Below, piece after piece: positions 45,878 to 55,284 of a stretch of DNA of 64,000 bases. The DNA lies in contig NC_005861.2 in assembly GCF_000011565.2 (NCBI RefSeq), positions 2,046,001 through 2,110,000 of the forward strand, given 5' to 3'. Position 1 is the first letter of the stretch. Every line of letters begins with the position of its first letter. Below the pieces are notes generated by a model. It did not search any database, was not told where the DNA came from, and worked only from the letters and a program-made list of their open reading frames with translations. A program made the translations under genes and the position numbers. This DNA is from Candidatus Protochlamydia amoebophila UWE25. GTDB lineage: Bacteria > Chlamydiota > Chlamydiia > Chlamydiales > Parachlamydiaceae.

Positions 45878-47338
45878 TTAATCAATTCTTAAACTAATAA
45901 CAGATACATTGTCATTGTCATAATCATTGTGTTTGCTCAAAGCCAAATTTGCAATTTCTTGAGCAATGTTCATTTGTTCATTATCCCAAGTGTGTTGAAT
46001 GACTGTTTCTATCAGTTGATTCATTTGTTTAGTAAGAAAATTCCAAACACCGTCACAAGCTACAATAAGGCGATCCCCTTGCTGTAATTGTATCATGGAT
46101 ACAATGGGTTCTTGGCTAACAAGAGGGAAGGCTTGATCAGAACAAAACTGACGGTCACCAATTGAGCGACTTGGTTGAAGAGTTCCCGCTCCCTTCAAAC
46201 TTATACTCTTGAAATCTCTAGATAAAGTAAGTCTACCTAAATGCTGTTGCCAGTAAGTATTTATTCGTTTGAAATCTTTTTTTGAAGACCATTTTCGTAC
46301 GCAAGATAGTGGTGTGGCTTTAATAAGGGCTTTCCGCTGCCGAAAATGCCAAACTTCACTATCACCTAAAGTAGCAACAACTGTTTTAAGAGTTTTTCGG
46401 CAAACATAACAAACAACAGCAGTACTTCCTCCAACTAATTTTCCGTTGATGCAGTCAATTTTTTTAGTAATCACTTCTTGATGAATATCTTTAAATAAAT
46501 TTTTAAATACTTCTATCATATCTTCTGAATCAGATTTTCTTTCAACAAAAAGCTTTTGCACCCTTTCAGAAACATAGTGAGCGACTTGCCCGTTTTCTCC
46601 ATGCCCATCAAAAACACCTAGTAATTCTCCATCAGGCAGGGAAAGATGAAAATGCGCATCTTCCATCGTTGGGCGAAAAAACCCTTGCTCTGCTGCACTG
46701 GTAACGCTAAACTTCACATTTTCTGCTATCGTTCGTAAAGGTCTTGTTAATTCTTTGGCTATTTCTGATGCATCCTCAATTTTCTCGACTAATTTATGTT
46801 CAAAAATAGCTTTTTTCAGATTTTTAATCATTTTAAGCTCTACAGTTGTATGAGCAGGTAAAGAGAGAGCTTCAGATAATAAAATGGGCGTATTTAGTTG
46901 TGAATTAGGTAATAAAAGGCCATTTTCTTCTTGCTTATTAACGATTGAAAGCTCACTGTTCGTCAACGTGATTTCTGATGAATCCTCAGTTGTCGAATTG
47001 CTATTTGAGCCTTTTGTTTCCACAAAAACTGCCAACGCCTTTCCTTTTTTTCTTTTTATCACATTAGATAGGAAAATTTGGTTTGTGGAATTGGTAGAGT
47101 ATAAGTGATTTTTTGAAAGTTGAGTGGCAATAACAATAATTCTCTCAATTACCGATATAACAACTCCAGCCATTGGAATCGATTCTAAAAAGGCTATAAA
47201 AAGGTGTCCGGCTTTATTAGTTTGCCGGAATAGTTCATAATGTCTCACAGCATAAGGATGAAACAGGAGAGATTGGCAAAATTCTGTTTTATTAAGTTCG
47301 TACCCTTTAGGATGAGCTGCAAGCGAAAGTTCTAACAT
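45878..47338 (-). CDS. PP2C-type serine/threonine phosphatase with an N-terminal hydrophobic domain
   Basis: The 486-residue product has a hydrophobic segment at about 46-72 after a polar start, a Ser/Thr-rich linker (about 100-190), then a complete PP2C domain (about 205-486) of eukaryote-like form. Metal-site motifs are FRPTMEDAHF, GVFDGHGENG, VGGSTAVVCY, VATLGDSEVW, RSIGDRQF, ACDGVWNFL and DNDNVSVI at the end. All metal-binding Asp residues are kept, so it should be active. The likely targets are phosphoproteins, possibly of the host. The segment may anchor it in a membrane. It is convergent with lpxD. Confidence 0.88.
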   Translation of the reverse strand: MLELSLAAHPKGYELNKTEFCQSLLFHPYAVRHYELFRQTNKAGHLFIAFLESIPMAGVVISVIERIIVIATQLSKNHLYSTNSTNQIFLSNVIKRKKGKALAVFVETKGSNSNSTTEDSSEITLTNSELSIVNKQEENGLLLPNSQLNTPILLSEALSLPAHTTVELKMIKNLKKAIFEHKLVEKIEDASEIAKELTRPLRTIAENVKFSVTSAAEQGFFRPTMEDAHFHLSLPDGELLGVFDGHGENGQVAHYVSERVQKLFVERKSDSEDMIEVFKNLFKDIHQEVITKKIDCINGKLVGGSTAVVCYVCRKTLKTVVATLGDSEVWHFRQRKALIKATPLSCVRKWSSKKDFKRINTYWQQHLGRLTLSRDFKSISLKGAGTLQPSRSIGDRQFCSDQAFPLVSQEPIVSMIQLQQGDRLIVACDGVWNFLTKQMNQLIETVIQHTWDNEQMNIAQEIANLALSKHNDYDNDNVSVISLRID

Positions 47339-47694
47339 TTTTTATACTTTTTTTATTGATTACACCAATTAGGATAGTTAAAATTTAAAAATTGTTATTA
47401 CCTTAAACACTTATAAAAAAAAAATCAACTATTCAAATTAAAATTGTAAAAACAATTTAAAGTAAAAATGATTTTTATCTTTTATAAGTCTTTTTTTTAA
47501 TATGGCTTATCGAGTGTAAAAAAGCTTATACAAAAAAGTTAAGCAGTTTCAGAGAAATGACAATTTATTTTAATAAAAAAAGAAACAAATAAAAAAAATT
47601 ATTTAATATAGGGATATGAAGCTTTTGCAACAAAAATTTTTCGCATATGGTTTAGTCGATGTCTTAATCACATTAAAGACATCGACCAATTTTA
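47339..47694. other. Intergenic region
   Basis: About 355 very AT-rich bases between two minus-strand genes. A terminator-like hairpin sits at 47655-47686. The rest should hold the PP2C promoter; no clear hexamers seen. Confidence 0.35.
47655..47686 (-). terminator. Terminator-like hairpin after the Inc candidate
   Basis: A perfect 11-base stem (47655-47665 with 47676-47686, GTCGATGTCTT and complement) and a ten-base loop, eight bases after the minus-strand stop at 47695. The following T-run is short. Confidence 0.5.
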
Positions 47695-48468
47695 TTAATT
47701 TTGCTGTTGAAATGACGTTTCAATATTATTTTGTAATTGGATAATTTCATCTTGTATTTTCTTTGCTTGAATAGAGTTAAAGGAAGCTTTCCGCCCATAC
47801 TCCAAAGCTAAACCACATACTGTTGTCACTCCTACACAAACGCCACCCAATGAATAATAAAGATGTTTGTGTAACAGGATACTTAAGGCAGTAACAGCAA
47901 TCGAAACTAGCAAAATACTTTTTAATAAAAATCTCTTTTTAAAAAATGTTTGCTGCTCTTCTAATTTATTTTGAATTACTTCATAAATACTCTTAAATTT
48001 ACTTTTCTGATCATCGGAAAGAAAATTAAATTTCCCCCAAGCACTTGCATCTTCTCGAATCTGTGCAAGATTTGTTTTTACGCTGCGTTCTTGCTCATTT
48101 TGAAAAATAGAAAAAATAGTCCCTAAAATATTTCTAGAAGCAGTTTGCTCTGATGAATTTTCTTCCGGAACAGAAAATTCTCTATAAGAAAGAGTGTGGT
48201 AAGACGAAGAATAATTTGTAGTTTCCGAAGAAATTGTTCGATTAGATAGCGGAGTCGAATTTGCAGCCCAATGAAGGTTGTTTAAAACCTCTTTAATCTT
48301 TTCTAGTTCACATCTACGTAGGTCTTCGCATCTACGTTGTTCGTCCCTACGGGGATTATTAGAGCGAATAACACGAATCGTGTGTACTCGATCAATTTCA
48401 TCAGGAGAAGAAGGGCTTCCTGGGAAGATACCTTGAGAGTTAGTTGGAGGATTAGTTAATTGATTCAT
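47695..48468 (-). CDS. Inc-like protein with a bilobed hydrophobic domain
   Basis: The 257-residue product has a long hydrophilic, Ser/Arg-rich N-terminus (1-180, including an Arg/Asp/Glu-rich segment RDEQRRCEDLRRCELEK), no signal peptide, one bilobed hydrophobic region at about 185-225 (LLKSILLVSIAVTALSILL, a short HKHLYY turn, then a second Gly/Val-rich helix) and a coiled-coil-like C-terminal tail. This layout is the classical pattern of chlamydial inclusion membrane proteins. No sequence match to a known Inc is claimed. It is followed by the PP2C gene on the same strand. Confidence 0.55.
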   Translation of the reverse strand: MNQLTNPPTNSQGIFPGSPSSPDEIDRVHTIRVIRSNNPRRDEQRRCEDLRRCELEKIKEVLNNLHWAANSTPLSNRTISSETTNYSSSYHTLSYREFSVPEENSSEQTASRNILGTIFSIFQNEQERSVKTNLAQIREDASAWGKFNFLSDDQKSKFKSIYEVIQNKLEEQQTFFKKRFLLKSILLVSIAVTALSILLHKHLYYSLGGVCVGVTTVCGLALEYGRKASFNSIQAKKIQDEIIQLQNNIETSFQQQN

Positions 48469-49006
48469 AATTTGTATAAAATGTCTAGATTAATAAATTT
48501 ATATATAAAATAATATTAAAAGATTAACAACATAAAATCAATAAAATTAAACAAACTGCTATTTAAATTTATTAAAGTCGAAAATCTAAAATTTAAAGCT
48601 GAAATAAGGGTTAAATGTATCTAATCAATTTTTTGGTAATAAATTCAATACCTACTAATTTATGAACGATGAGAGTAGACTTTTTCTTTATTTTTTAATT
48701 TAATCCTGGGGTTTTGTATTATATGCTATCCACCAAAACAGCCAAATTTAAATAAACTTTCTAATAAACGGATTTTTAATAATGAAGTAAATTACACAAT
48801 TTCTTAAACCCCATATGCTTAATGCTAGATTTTATACATTTCCTAAAAAATCGTTCATACTAAAATCTCTTGGATTTCTGCTGGATTTGACTTACAAAAT
48901 CAAATATTTATTTTAAATCATATTACAAAGTTTCTATTTTTTCCTATAGAGCATTTTTTACGTAGGTTTAACGTGATCAATTTTTAAACCTCATTTTACT
49001 TGTTTA
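48469..49006. other. Intergenic region
   Basis: About 540 AT-rich bases between the Inc-like gene and the end of pdhC. No gene, repeat or clear hairpin seen. The promoter of the Inc-like gene should lie at the left end. Confidence 0.35.
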
Positions 49007-50308
49007 TTAAAGCAATAATCCAGCGGGATTTTCTAACAATTGCTTTAAACTTTGAAGAAATTTGGCAGCCGCCACCCCATCTATTACACGGTGATCAACT
49101 GATAAAGTTAAATTCATTGTTTTACCGGGTATCACCATGTTATTTTGAATAACAGGAACATCTAAAATTCCACTCACAGCGAGAATAGCCGCTTGTGGAG
49201 GATTTAGTATCGCTTGAAACTCGGAAACACCAAACATTCCTAAATTTGAAATCGTAAATGATCCTCCTTTATATTCTTGAGGTTCAAGCTTTCCTTCACG
49301 TGCTTTCTGAGCCAACACACGCATTTCTACCGACAGTTCTCCTAAATTTTTAAAGTCTGCGTGACGAATAATAGGAGTGATTAGCCCTTCTTCCAGGCTA
49401 ACAGCAACTGCAATATCAATTGTTTTAAATTGAATAATCGATTGATTCGCAGAATTGAAACCACAATTTAAACCGGGATTCTGACGTAAAGCTAATGCAC
49501 AGGCTCGAACAATGAAATCATTGATAGATACTTTAACTTGATTATTTTTAAGTTGCTCTCTGATTTGGGTCAATGGACTAGCATCGATTGTTAAAGTGAC
49601 ATAAAAATGAGGAATAAAGGATTTAGATTCTTGTAACCTTTGTCCGATAACTTTACGCATAGGAGTCAAAGATAATTCTTCATAACTACCTGGAGGTAAT
49701 TGAGGAGTCTCACGATGTCCAAAATTGACAACTCCAGCAGCTTGAGCTTTGTCAAGATCTCGACTTATAATTCGTTGTTGAGGACCTGTTCCTTTTACTG
49801 TTGTAAGATCTAATCCTTTTTCTTTAGCGAGTTTTTTAGCTAAGGGGGAAGCTAATAATTTTTTATCCCCTCTTTCTATCGGGAATTCAAACGTATAATT
49901 TTCCAAAGGAAATTCTGGGACAAAGACAGGCTGTTGAAAAGCCGTAGTTTTACTTTTAGGTTCTTTCTTCTCTTTGTAATTTAACTCTGGCATCTCAATG
50001 CTGTCAGATGAAAGTTGCAAAGCCTTTTCTTTTACCCCGTCTGCTTGGTAACCTTCTAAACTTTCATTCTGATCGACGGTTAAAATCGCTATAGCTTGAT
50101 TAACAGCAGCATCTTTTCCTTCCTGAATTAAAATCTGCCTAAGCCATCCGTCATCAATAGCATTATATTCTACAGTTGCTTTATCAGTAGCTACTTCAAT
50201 TAGCAAGTCGCCAGTTTGTATCGAATCCCCAATTTTTTTATGCCACTTGATCAGTGTTCCTTCTTCCATTGTGGGAGAGAGTTTGGGCATTGTCAGTGTA
50301 AAAGGCAT
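49007..50308 (-). CDS. pdhC: Dihydrolipoamide acetyltransferase (E2 of pyruvate dehydrogenase)
   Basis: The core of the pyruvate dehydrogenase complex, passing acetyl groups from E1 to CoA. The 433-residue product has one lipoyl domain (1-75) with Lys43 in EVATDKATVEY, an E1/E3-binding domain (about 150-190, ASPLAKKLAKEKGLDL then GTGPQQRI), and a catalytic domain ending with the DHRVIDG motif. A Pro/Lys/Glu-rich linker joins the first two. It follows pdhB by 12 bases. The E3 gene (lpd) is not in this window. Confidence 0.96.
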   Translation of the reverse strand: MPFTLTMPKLSPTMEEGTLIKWHKKIGDSIQTGDLLIEVATDKATVEYNAIDDGWLRQILIQEGKDAAVNQAIAILTVDQNESLEGYQADGVKEKALQLSSDSIEMPELNYKEKKEPKSKTTAFQQPVFVPEFPLENYTFEFPIERGDKKLLASPLAKKLAKEKGLDLTTVKGTGPQQRIISRDLDKAQAAGVVNFGHRETPQLPPGSYEELSLTPMRKVIGQRLQESKSFIPHFYVTLTIDASPLTQIREQLKNNQVKVSINDFIVRACALALRQNPGLNCGFNSANQSIIQFKTIDIAVAVSLEEGLITPIIRHADFKNLGELSVEMRVLAQKAREGKLEPQEYKGGSFTISNLGMFGVSEFQAILNPPQAAILAVSGILDVPVIQNNMVIPGKTMNLTLSVDHRVIDGVAAAKFLQSLKQLLENPAGLLL

Positions 50309-50320
50309 ACCACTTAACTC

Positions 50321-51313
50321 CTAATTTTTTTGAAGTGTTTTATAAATTGCAGAAAGAATTCTTTGTTTATTTGGCATTGTTTCTTTTTCTAATACCTTCG
50401 AATAAGGCATGGGTGTTTCGCGTTGGCAAACTCTTTCCAAAGGAGCATCTAAATAATCAAAGCAATGTTCCATAATTTGAAAGCCAACTTCCGCCGCAAT
50501 GCCTGCAAATAAATGTCCTTCTTCAACAATGACACAGCGATTAGTCTTTTTTACTGAATTTGCAATAGTAGCAATATCTAAAGGTTTGACTGTCCGAAGA
50601 TCAATAAGTTCAGCACAAATTCCCATTTTTGTTAATTCATTTACAACTTCTTTACAAATTGTAACCATGCGGCTATGAGCAATTAAAGTCACATCTGCCC
50701 CAGGCACAACAATCTGTGCTTTCCCAATCGGAATTAGATATTCATCGACCGGAATTTCCATCTTATCTCCATAAGAAAGCTCTGATTCTAGAAATAAAAC
50801 AGGATTATTATCTCGAATAGCAGACTTTAATAATCCTTTCGCATCATAAGCATTGCTTGGAGCTATAATAGTCCATCCTGGTAAATTTCCATAAATAGCT
50901 TCTACACAATGAGAATGTTGACTGGAAACTTGTGCTGCCGCTCCATTAGGCCCTCTAAAAACAATGGGAACAGAAAAACGATTACCTGACATATAGTACA
51001 TTTTAATCGCGTTAGAAATCAATTGATCGGCTGCAACAAATGAAAAATTAAAACTCATAAATTCAACGATTGGTCGAAGTCCAGTCATAGCAGCGCCTAT
51101 ACACAAACCAGCAAAACCTAATTCGGAAATAGGGGTATCTATGATGCGATTTGCTCCCCATTTATCCAACATTCCTTTAGTAATTTTATACGCTCCATTA
51201 TATTCGCCAACTTCTTCCCCCATGACAAAAACGCTAGAATCCCTTGCCATTTCCTCATTAATTGCTTGTCGTAACGCTTCTCTAATGTCGATAGTTTGCT
51301 TTTCAGTGCTCAT
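50321..51313 (-). CDS. pdhB: Pyruvate dehydrogenase E1 component, beta subunit
   Basis: Together with PdhA it decarboxylates pyruvate and reductively acetylates the lipoyl arm of E2. The 330-residue product shows REALRQAINEEMARD, VFVMGEEVGEYNGAYKITKGML, DTPISELGFAGLCIGAAMTGLRP in pieces, FRGPNGAAAQVSSQHS, and VKPLDIATIANSVKKTNR, all characteristic of the alpha2beta2-type E1 beta subunit. It lies 11 bases after pdhA and 12 before pdhC, so the three are one operon. Confidence 0.96.
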   Translation of the reverse strand: MSTEKQTIDIREALRQAINEEMARDSSVFVMGEEVGEYNGAYKITKGMLDKWGANRIIDTPISELGFAGLCIGAAMTGLRPIVEFMSFNFSFVAADQLISNAIKMYYMSGNRFSVPIVFRGPNGAAAQVSSQHSHCVEAIYGNLPGWTIIAPSNAYDAKGLLKSAIRDNNPVLFLESELSYGDKMEIPVDEYLIPIGKAQIVVPGADVTLIAHSRMVTICKEVVNELTKMGICAELIDLRTVKPLDIATIANSVKKTNRCVIVEEGHLFAGIAAEVGFQIMEHCFDYLDAPLERVCQRETPMPYSKVLEKETMPNKQRILSAIYKTLQKN

Positions 51314-51324
51314 TGAGTATACTC

Positions 51325-52398
51325 CTATACAATGAAATTGGGGGCGAATACGTCTTCTTCCAATGTTTGCGGATCAGGCCATGGGCTATTTTCTGCAAAA
51401 GACATTGCCTCAATAATTTTCTCTCGGTTTTCTTTGTTCATTTGCTTGACCATATCTTCTGTTAAAATTCCTTTTTTAATCAAAACTGCTTGAAGAGCAA
51501 GAATCGGATCTTTTGCCATAATTTGCTTGAGGGTATCTTTTGCACGATAAAGACCCGGATCAGAAATAGAATGTCCTTTAAATCTTTCAGTAACAACTTC
51601 TACTAGCACCGGTCTTTGTCTTTGTAAAACTTCTTGATGAATCTGAGCAAAACCACCATAACAATTAAAAAAATCCATCCCATCAAGAGTATAGGCTTTC
51701 ATGTTATAGCCACTTGCTTTATCTTCCGCCAAACGTTTAACGCTTACAGCTTTTTGAATAGCAGTTCCCATTCCCCATTGATTATTTTCAATAACGTAGA
51801 TGCAAGGTAAGTTCCATAATGAAGCCAAATTTAATGACTCATGAAAAGATCCTTGAGGAACCGCCCCATCACCCATAAAACAAACAGCAACTTCGTTTTT
51901 ATTTCCTTTATATTTTAAAGCAAAAGCAGCTCCAGTAGCAATAGGAACTTGACCTGTTACAATTCCAAACCCTCCTAGCAAACGATCAGTGAAAAAATGC
52001 ATGGAACCTCCCCGGCCCTTTGCATTTCCTGTTGCTCGACCATAAAGTTCTGCCATTAATTCATTAGGAGTAGCTCCGAGCAATAAAGCTAAAGCATGAC
52101 AACGATAAGAAGTTGCATACCAATTGCTTTGCCCGATGGCTTGCACAGCAGCTGTCTGAATAGCTTCCTGGCCGACATAAGCATGAAAGAATCCCCCTAT
52201 TTTACCTTGTTGATAGGCCGATTCTGCTCGAAGTTCAAAATTTCGAATCTTTAACATTTGCTGAAAGCATTCAATGAGAGCTTGCGGTCCCAATTTTTTT
52301 ATGACAGCATCTTGGTCTACAGAAAAAAACTGGGGTAAAACGTCTGTTTTCATTTCTGCCTTACATTTCATTTTTTTGGGATCTTCTTTTATCGCCAT
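51325..52398 (-). CDS. pdhA: Pyruvate dehydrogenase E1 component, alpha subunit
   Basis: The thiamine-diphosphate-binding subunit of E1. ATG 52398 (MAIKEDPKK) gives 357 residues; the frame reaches ATG 52413, and neither start has a good ribosome binding site. The TPP motif begins FMGDGAVPQGSFHESLNLAS and ends near IENNQWG; GRGGSMHFF and the regulatory-type loop SVKRLAEDKASGYNM and RFKGHSISDPGLYR are also present. It is the first gene of the pdhA-pdhB-pdhC operon. The same operon lies a few genes from lpxD in Chlamydia, as I recall. Confidence 0.95.
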   Translation of the reverse strand: MAIKEDPKKMKCKAEMKTDVLPQFFSVDQDAVIKKLGPQALIECFQQMLKIRNFELRAESAYQQGKIGGFFHAYVGQEAIQTAAVQAIGQSNWYATSYRCHALALLLGATPNELMAELYGRATGNAKGRGGSMHFFTDRLLGGFGIVTGQVPIATGAAFALKYKGNKNEVAVCFMGDGAVPQGSFHESLNLASLWNLPCIYVIENNQWGMGTAIQKAVSVKRLAEDKASGYNMKAYTLDGMDFFNCYGGFAQIHQEVLQRQRPVLVEVVTERFKGHSISDPGLYRAKDTLKQIMAKDPILALQAVLIKKGILTEDMVKQMNKENREKIIEAMSFAENSPWPDPQTLEEDVFAPNFIV

Positions 52399-52666
52399 TA
52401 TTAAAAATAGCAAACAAAAAATAAATAGTTTATAAATTTTTTTTTGAATTCTTTTAAAAGTAATTAATTATACCAAAACGGATGAATTAGAAAAACTCAA
52501 AGTTAAAGCTGCCCTAATTTTAACCACCTAAACAGTGAATTTATTTGCTTATGCTAAAACGATAAAATTTTCTTTTTAAAAAGAAATGGTATAAGAATAC
52601 AACCAATTCGTTGACAATTGATAATAACAACCAACTGCCGTTGTTAAAAAGTTGGTTAACTTAAAT

Positions 52667-53926
52667 TTAAATAATGACAGAATTCAAATCTATGGGTGTT
52701 TGATCGAAAGAAATTTGCTCTTGCTTCACTTCTTGATTAACAACCGCAGCTACACAAGAATCAGACCATACGTTAATTGCACTTTCTAGCATATCTATCA
52801 ACGAATAGAAAGGTAAAATAATTCCTAAAATATGAAGAGGCACATTCATAGCGGCTAAAAACGCACTGGCTAAAAAGTAACAACCCATAGGAACCCCAGC
52901 ATTGCCTATGGCTGCAATTGTTGATAAGATAATCCAAAGCCCCATTTCAGCAAAACTATAGGTAATGCCCTGGCTCATCGAAACAAACAAGACAGTTGTC
53001 AATATAAATGCAGCGCAAGCATTCATATTAATTGTTATACAAAGAGGAAGGGTAAAACTGGCAACCTTGCGAGAAATTCCCACATTTTCTTCTGCACAAC
53101 GCATAGCCATTGGTAAGGCAGCAGCAGAAGATTTAGTAAAAAATGCAATTGACAAAGCCGGTAGCATTCCTTTTATCATAAAAAGAGGTGAAATTTTTTT
53201 TAACTTCAGTAATAAAGGTAAAACGCACCCAGCTTGAATAAGGTTGGCGGAAATCACAACGGTTAAATAAAGTGCAAGGCTTTTGACGTCTAATCCTTGT
53301 TTTAAATCATACATGAATAAAGTAATAAATGCCCAAATTGCAATAGGCATAAGCGCCACAACCCAACGAGTAATAACAATAATCGCTGCATAAATACTAG
53401 AAAAAAAAGAATGAAGGACAGCTCTCGATTGAGTGGGCAAAGAAACAATGGCAAAGCTAAGTAACATTGCTAAAAATAAAACTCCAATCACATTGTTTTC
53501 ATTAAATGGTTGAATGACATTAGAGGGGATAATTTGGATAAAAAATTTTAGATAGGTTGGTTGCGAAGATTGAGTGATCGTTTCTTGGGCGTTAACAGTG
53601 ATTTGCCCTCTAACTGGATCAATAACCACAAATAGGATTAGAGCAATTGTCGCAGCGATGATAGTTGTTAAAAGCGTATATTTTGCAACTTTTTTGCCTA
53701 ATACTTTAATTTGATGCATACTCTCCATTCCAGAAGCTGTCGATACAATGGAAAGAAAAATGATGGGTAAACTAACTAATTTCAACAAATTAATGAATAA
53801 TTGAGAAATTGTTTCTGCTGTCTGAAAGATAAGAGGCTCTTGAACATAGCCAGCACAAACACCAAGTACGATTGCTAAAGCAAAAAATATATTTGGATTT
53901 ATTTTGTGTTTGACTTCTTTGCACAT
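52667..53926 (-). CDS. Sodium/proton:dicarboxylate (amino acid) symporter, DAACS family
   Basis: The 419-residue integral membrane protein has about eight helices and re-entrant loops of the GltP/DctA fold. Family blocks include INLLKLVSLPIIFLSIVSTASGM early, the Ser-rich FFTKSSAAALPMAMRCAEENVG loop, NMNACAAFILTTVLFVS (usual form NMDGTA), and IGNAGVPMGCYFLASAFL. Glutamate, aspartate or neutral amino acids are possible substrates; the changed NMNAC box suggests a shift in specificity. Chlamydiae import amino acids from the host, which fits. Confidence 0.9.
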   Translation of the reverse strand: MCKEVKHKINPNIFFALAIVLGVCAGYVQEPLIFQTAETISQLFINLLKLVSLPIIFLSIVSTASGMESMHQIKVLGKKVAKYTLLTTIIAATIALILFVVIDPVRGQITVNAQETITQSSQPTYLKFFIQIIPSNVIQPFNENNVIGVLFLAMLLSFAIVSLPTQSRAVLHSFFSSIYAAIIVITRWVVALMPIAIWAFITLFMYDLKQGLDVKSLALYLTVVISANLIQAGCVLPLLLKLKKISPLFMIKGMLPALSIAFFTKSSAAALPMAMRCAEENVGISRKVASFTLPLCITINMNACAAFILTTVLFVSMSQGITYSFAEMGLWIILSTIAAIGNAGVPMGCYFLASAFLAAMNVPLHILGIILPFYSLIDMLESAINVWSDSCVAAVVNQEVKQEQISFDQTPIDLNSVII

Positions 53927-54104
53927 TGATAACCTTTTGTTAATGAGCTGAAAAATTTATGCATGTAAGTCTCTTAAACATTCTACTTTTAACAAAATTA
54001 CAAAGGTTCAAGAGAAGTATTCAACGGAGTAGCTTATAAGTACCAATTTATTAAGTTCAACAAAAACTTAATTTACCTACTTTTGATTCCAGATAGGCAA
54101 TCTT

Positions 54105-54794
54105 TTAGTGCCCAAAAATACCTGATCCTATTCTAAGAAGCGTTGCTCCTTCTTCAATGGCAATTAAATAATCGTTTGTCATTCCCATAGAAAGGTGTTT
54201 AAAATAAGTGGGATTATTCATTTGTTTTTTCCATTTTTCTCTTAACTCAAACAATTGTCTAAAACAGAAACGCACATATCCCAAATCTGCTGTATGAGGA
54301 GCTATTGTCATCAATCCTTCAATGCGCAGATTAGAAAGCTCTTGTAAAGGTGCTAATAATTTTTCCCATTCATCATGCGTTAAACCTTGTTTAGATTCTT
54401 CTTTGGAAACATTCACTTGAAGCAAAATAGAAGTGATTTTTTGCTTTTGAAGGCTTCCTTCTGAAATCTTTTTAGCTAAAGAAAATGAATGAACAGAATG
54501 AATGAGAGAAATTGAGGAATTTAAAATTTTTGCAACCTTATTACTCTGCAACGTTCCGATTAAATGCCACTGTATGTCCCTAGGCATTTCGGGAATTTTC
54601 GCTAATGCCTCCATCACTCGATTTTCGCCAAACTGTCTGCAACCAGATTGATAAACATCTTGCATAACAGTAATCGGTTGGTTTTTTGAAACAACAATCA
54701 AATTAACATCTTGTGGATCTCTTCCAGAAGATACCATTTTAGAAATTACCTCTTCTTGAATTTTTTGGTATCTCTCTACAATAGTATTTTGCAT
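54105..54794 (-). CDS. yggS: PLP homeostasis protein, YggS/PROSC family
   Basis: A single-domain alanine-racemase-fold protein that binds pyridoxal phosphate and buffers its level; it has no known catalytic activity. The 229-residue product shows LIVVSKNQP with the PLP Lys37, FGENRVMEA, IQWHLIGTLQSNKVAKI, LLQVNVSKEESKQG, LSMGMTNDYLIAIEEGAT and LRIGSGIFG at the end. The ATG is four bases after the upstream small gene's stop, so it is the last gene of the flotillin operon. Confidence 0.93.
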   Translation of the reverse strand: MQNTIVERYQKIQEEVISKMVSSGRDPQDVNLIVVSKNQPITVMQDVYQSGCRQFGENRVMEALAKIPEMPRDIQWHLIGTLQSNKVAKILNSSISLIHSVHSFSLAKKISEGSLQKQKITSILLQVNVSKEESKQGLTHDEWEKLLAPLQELSNLRIEGLMTIAPHTADLGYVRFCFRQLFELREKWKKQMNNPTYFKHLSMGMTNDYLIAIEEGATLLRIGSGIFGH

Positions 54795-54798
54795 AAAT

Positions 54799-55272
54799 TT
54801 AATCCCAAGAACGTAGGCTTTTTGGTTTATCTAAAATTTCTCGATAAATGATAATATCTTTTAGGTCTTTTAAATCCCCGATCATTATCTTCACCAATGG
54901 TTGCTTGTCTAATAATTCAACACGTAGATCAGCAACATCATTAATAATAAATTTTTGTTTTAAGGAATCTTTTAACTGATCTGATGAAATCATGTGTTTT
55001 TCTGGTTTCTTTAAAACATCCTTTTGTTTTTCAAAATTTTTTATCTCTCTGTTAAAATTCAAGGAAGAAATTGAGGGCTTTAAAGAAGGTACTAACTCCT
55101 TTTTTTTCTCTTCTTCTCTTTTTGTAAGAAAAACTTGTAGAGGCTCATTCCCCCATTGTTGTTCTTCATGTTCTTCGTCTTTACCTTGAAAAAAATAAGC
55201 TTGATTGCGAAAAAATAAGAAGATGAGAGAAAAAAAGCTAATCGCAAATCCAATAAACTCCACAATAGACAT
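54799..55272 (-). CDS. Membrane-anchored protein of unknown function in the flotillin operon
   Basis: A 157-residue product with one N-terminal membrane helix (about 4-24), a hydrophilic, Lys/Glu-rich middle with predicted coiled coil or disorder, and a C-terminal part with short strands (VADLRVELLDKQPLVKIMIG). It starts 12 bases after floA and ends four before yggS, so it is in the same operon. It could be a partner of the flotillin platform, but I recognise no family. Confidence 0.6.
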   Translation of the reverse strand: MSIVEFIGFAISFFSLIFLFFRNQAYFFQGKDEEHEEQQWGNEPLQVFLTKREEEKKKELVPSLKPSISSLNFNREIKNFEKQKDVLKKPEKHMISSDQLKDSLKQKFIINDVADLRVELLDKQPLVKIMIGDLKDLKDIIIYREILDKPKSLRSWD

Positions 55273-55284
55273 AAAAAAAAGACC

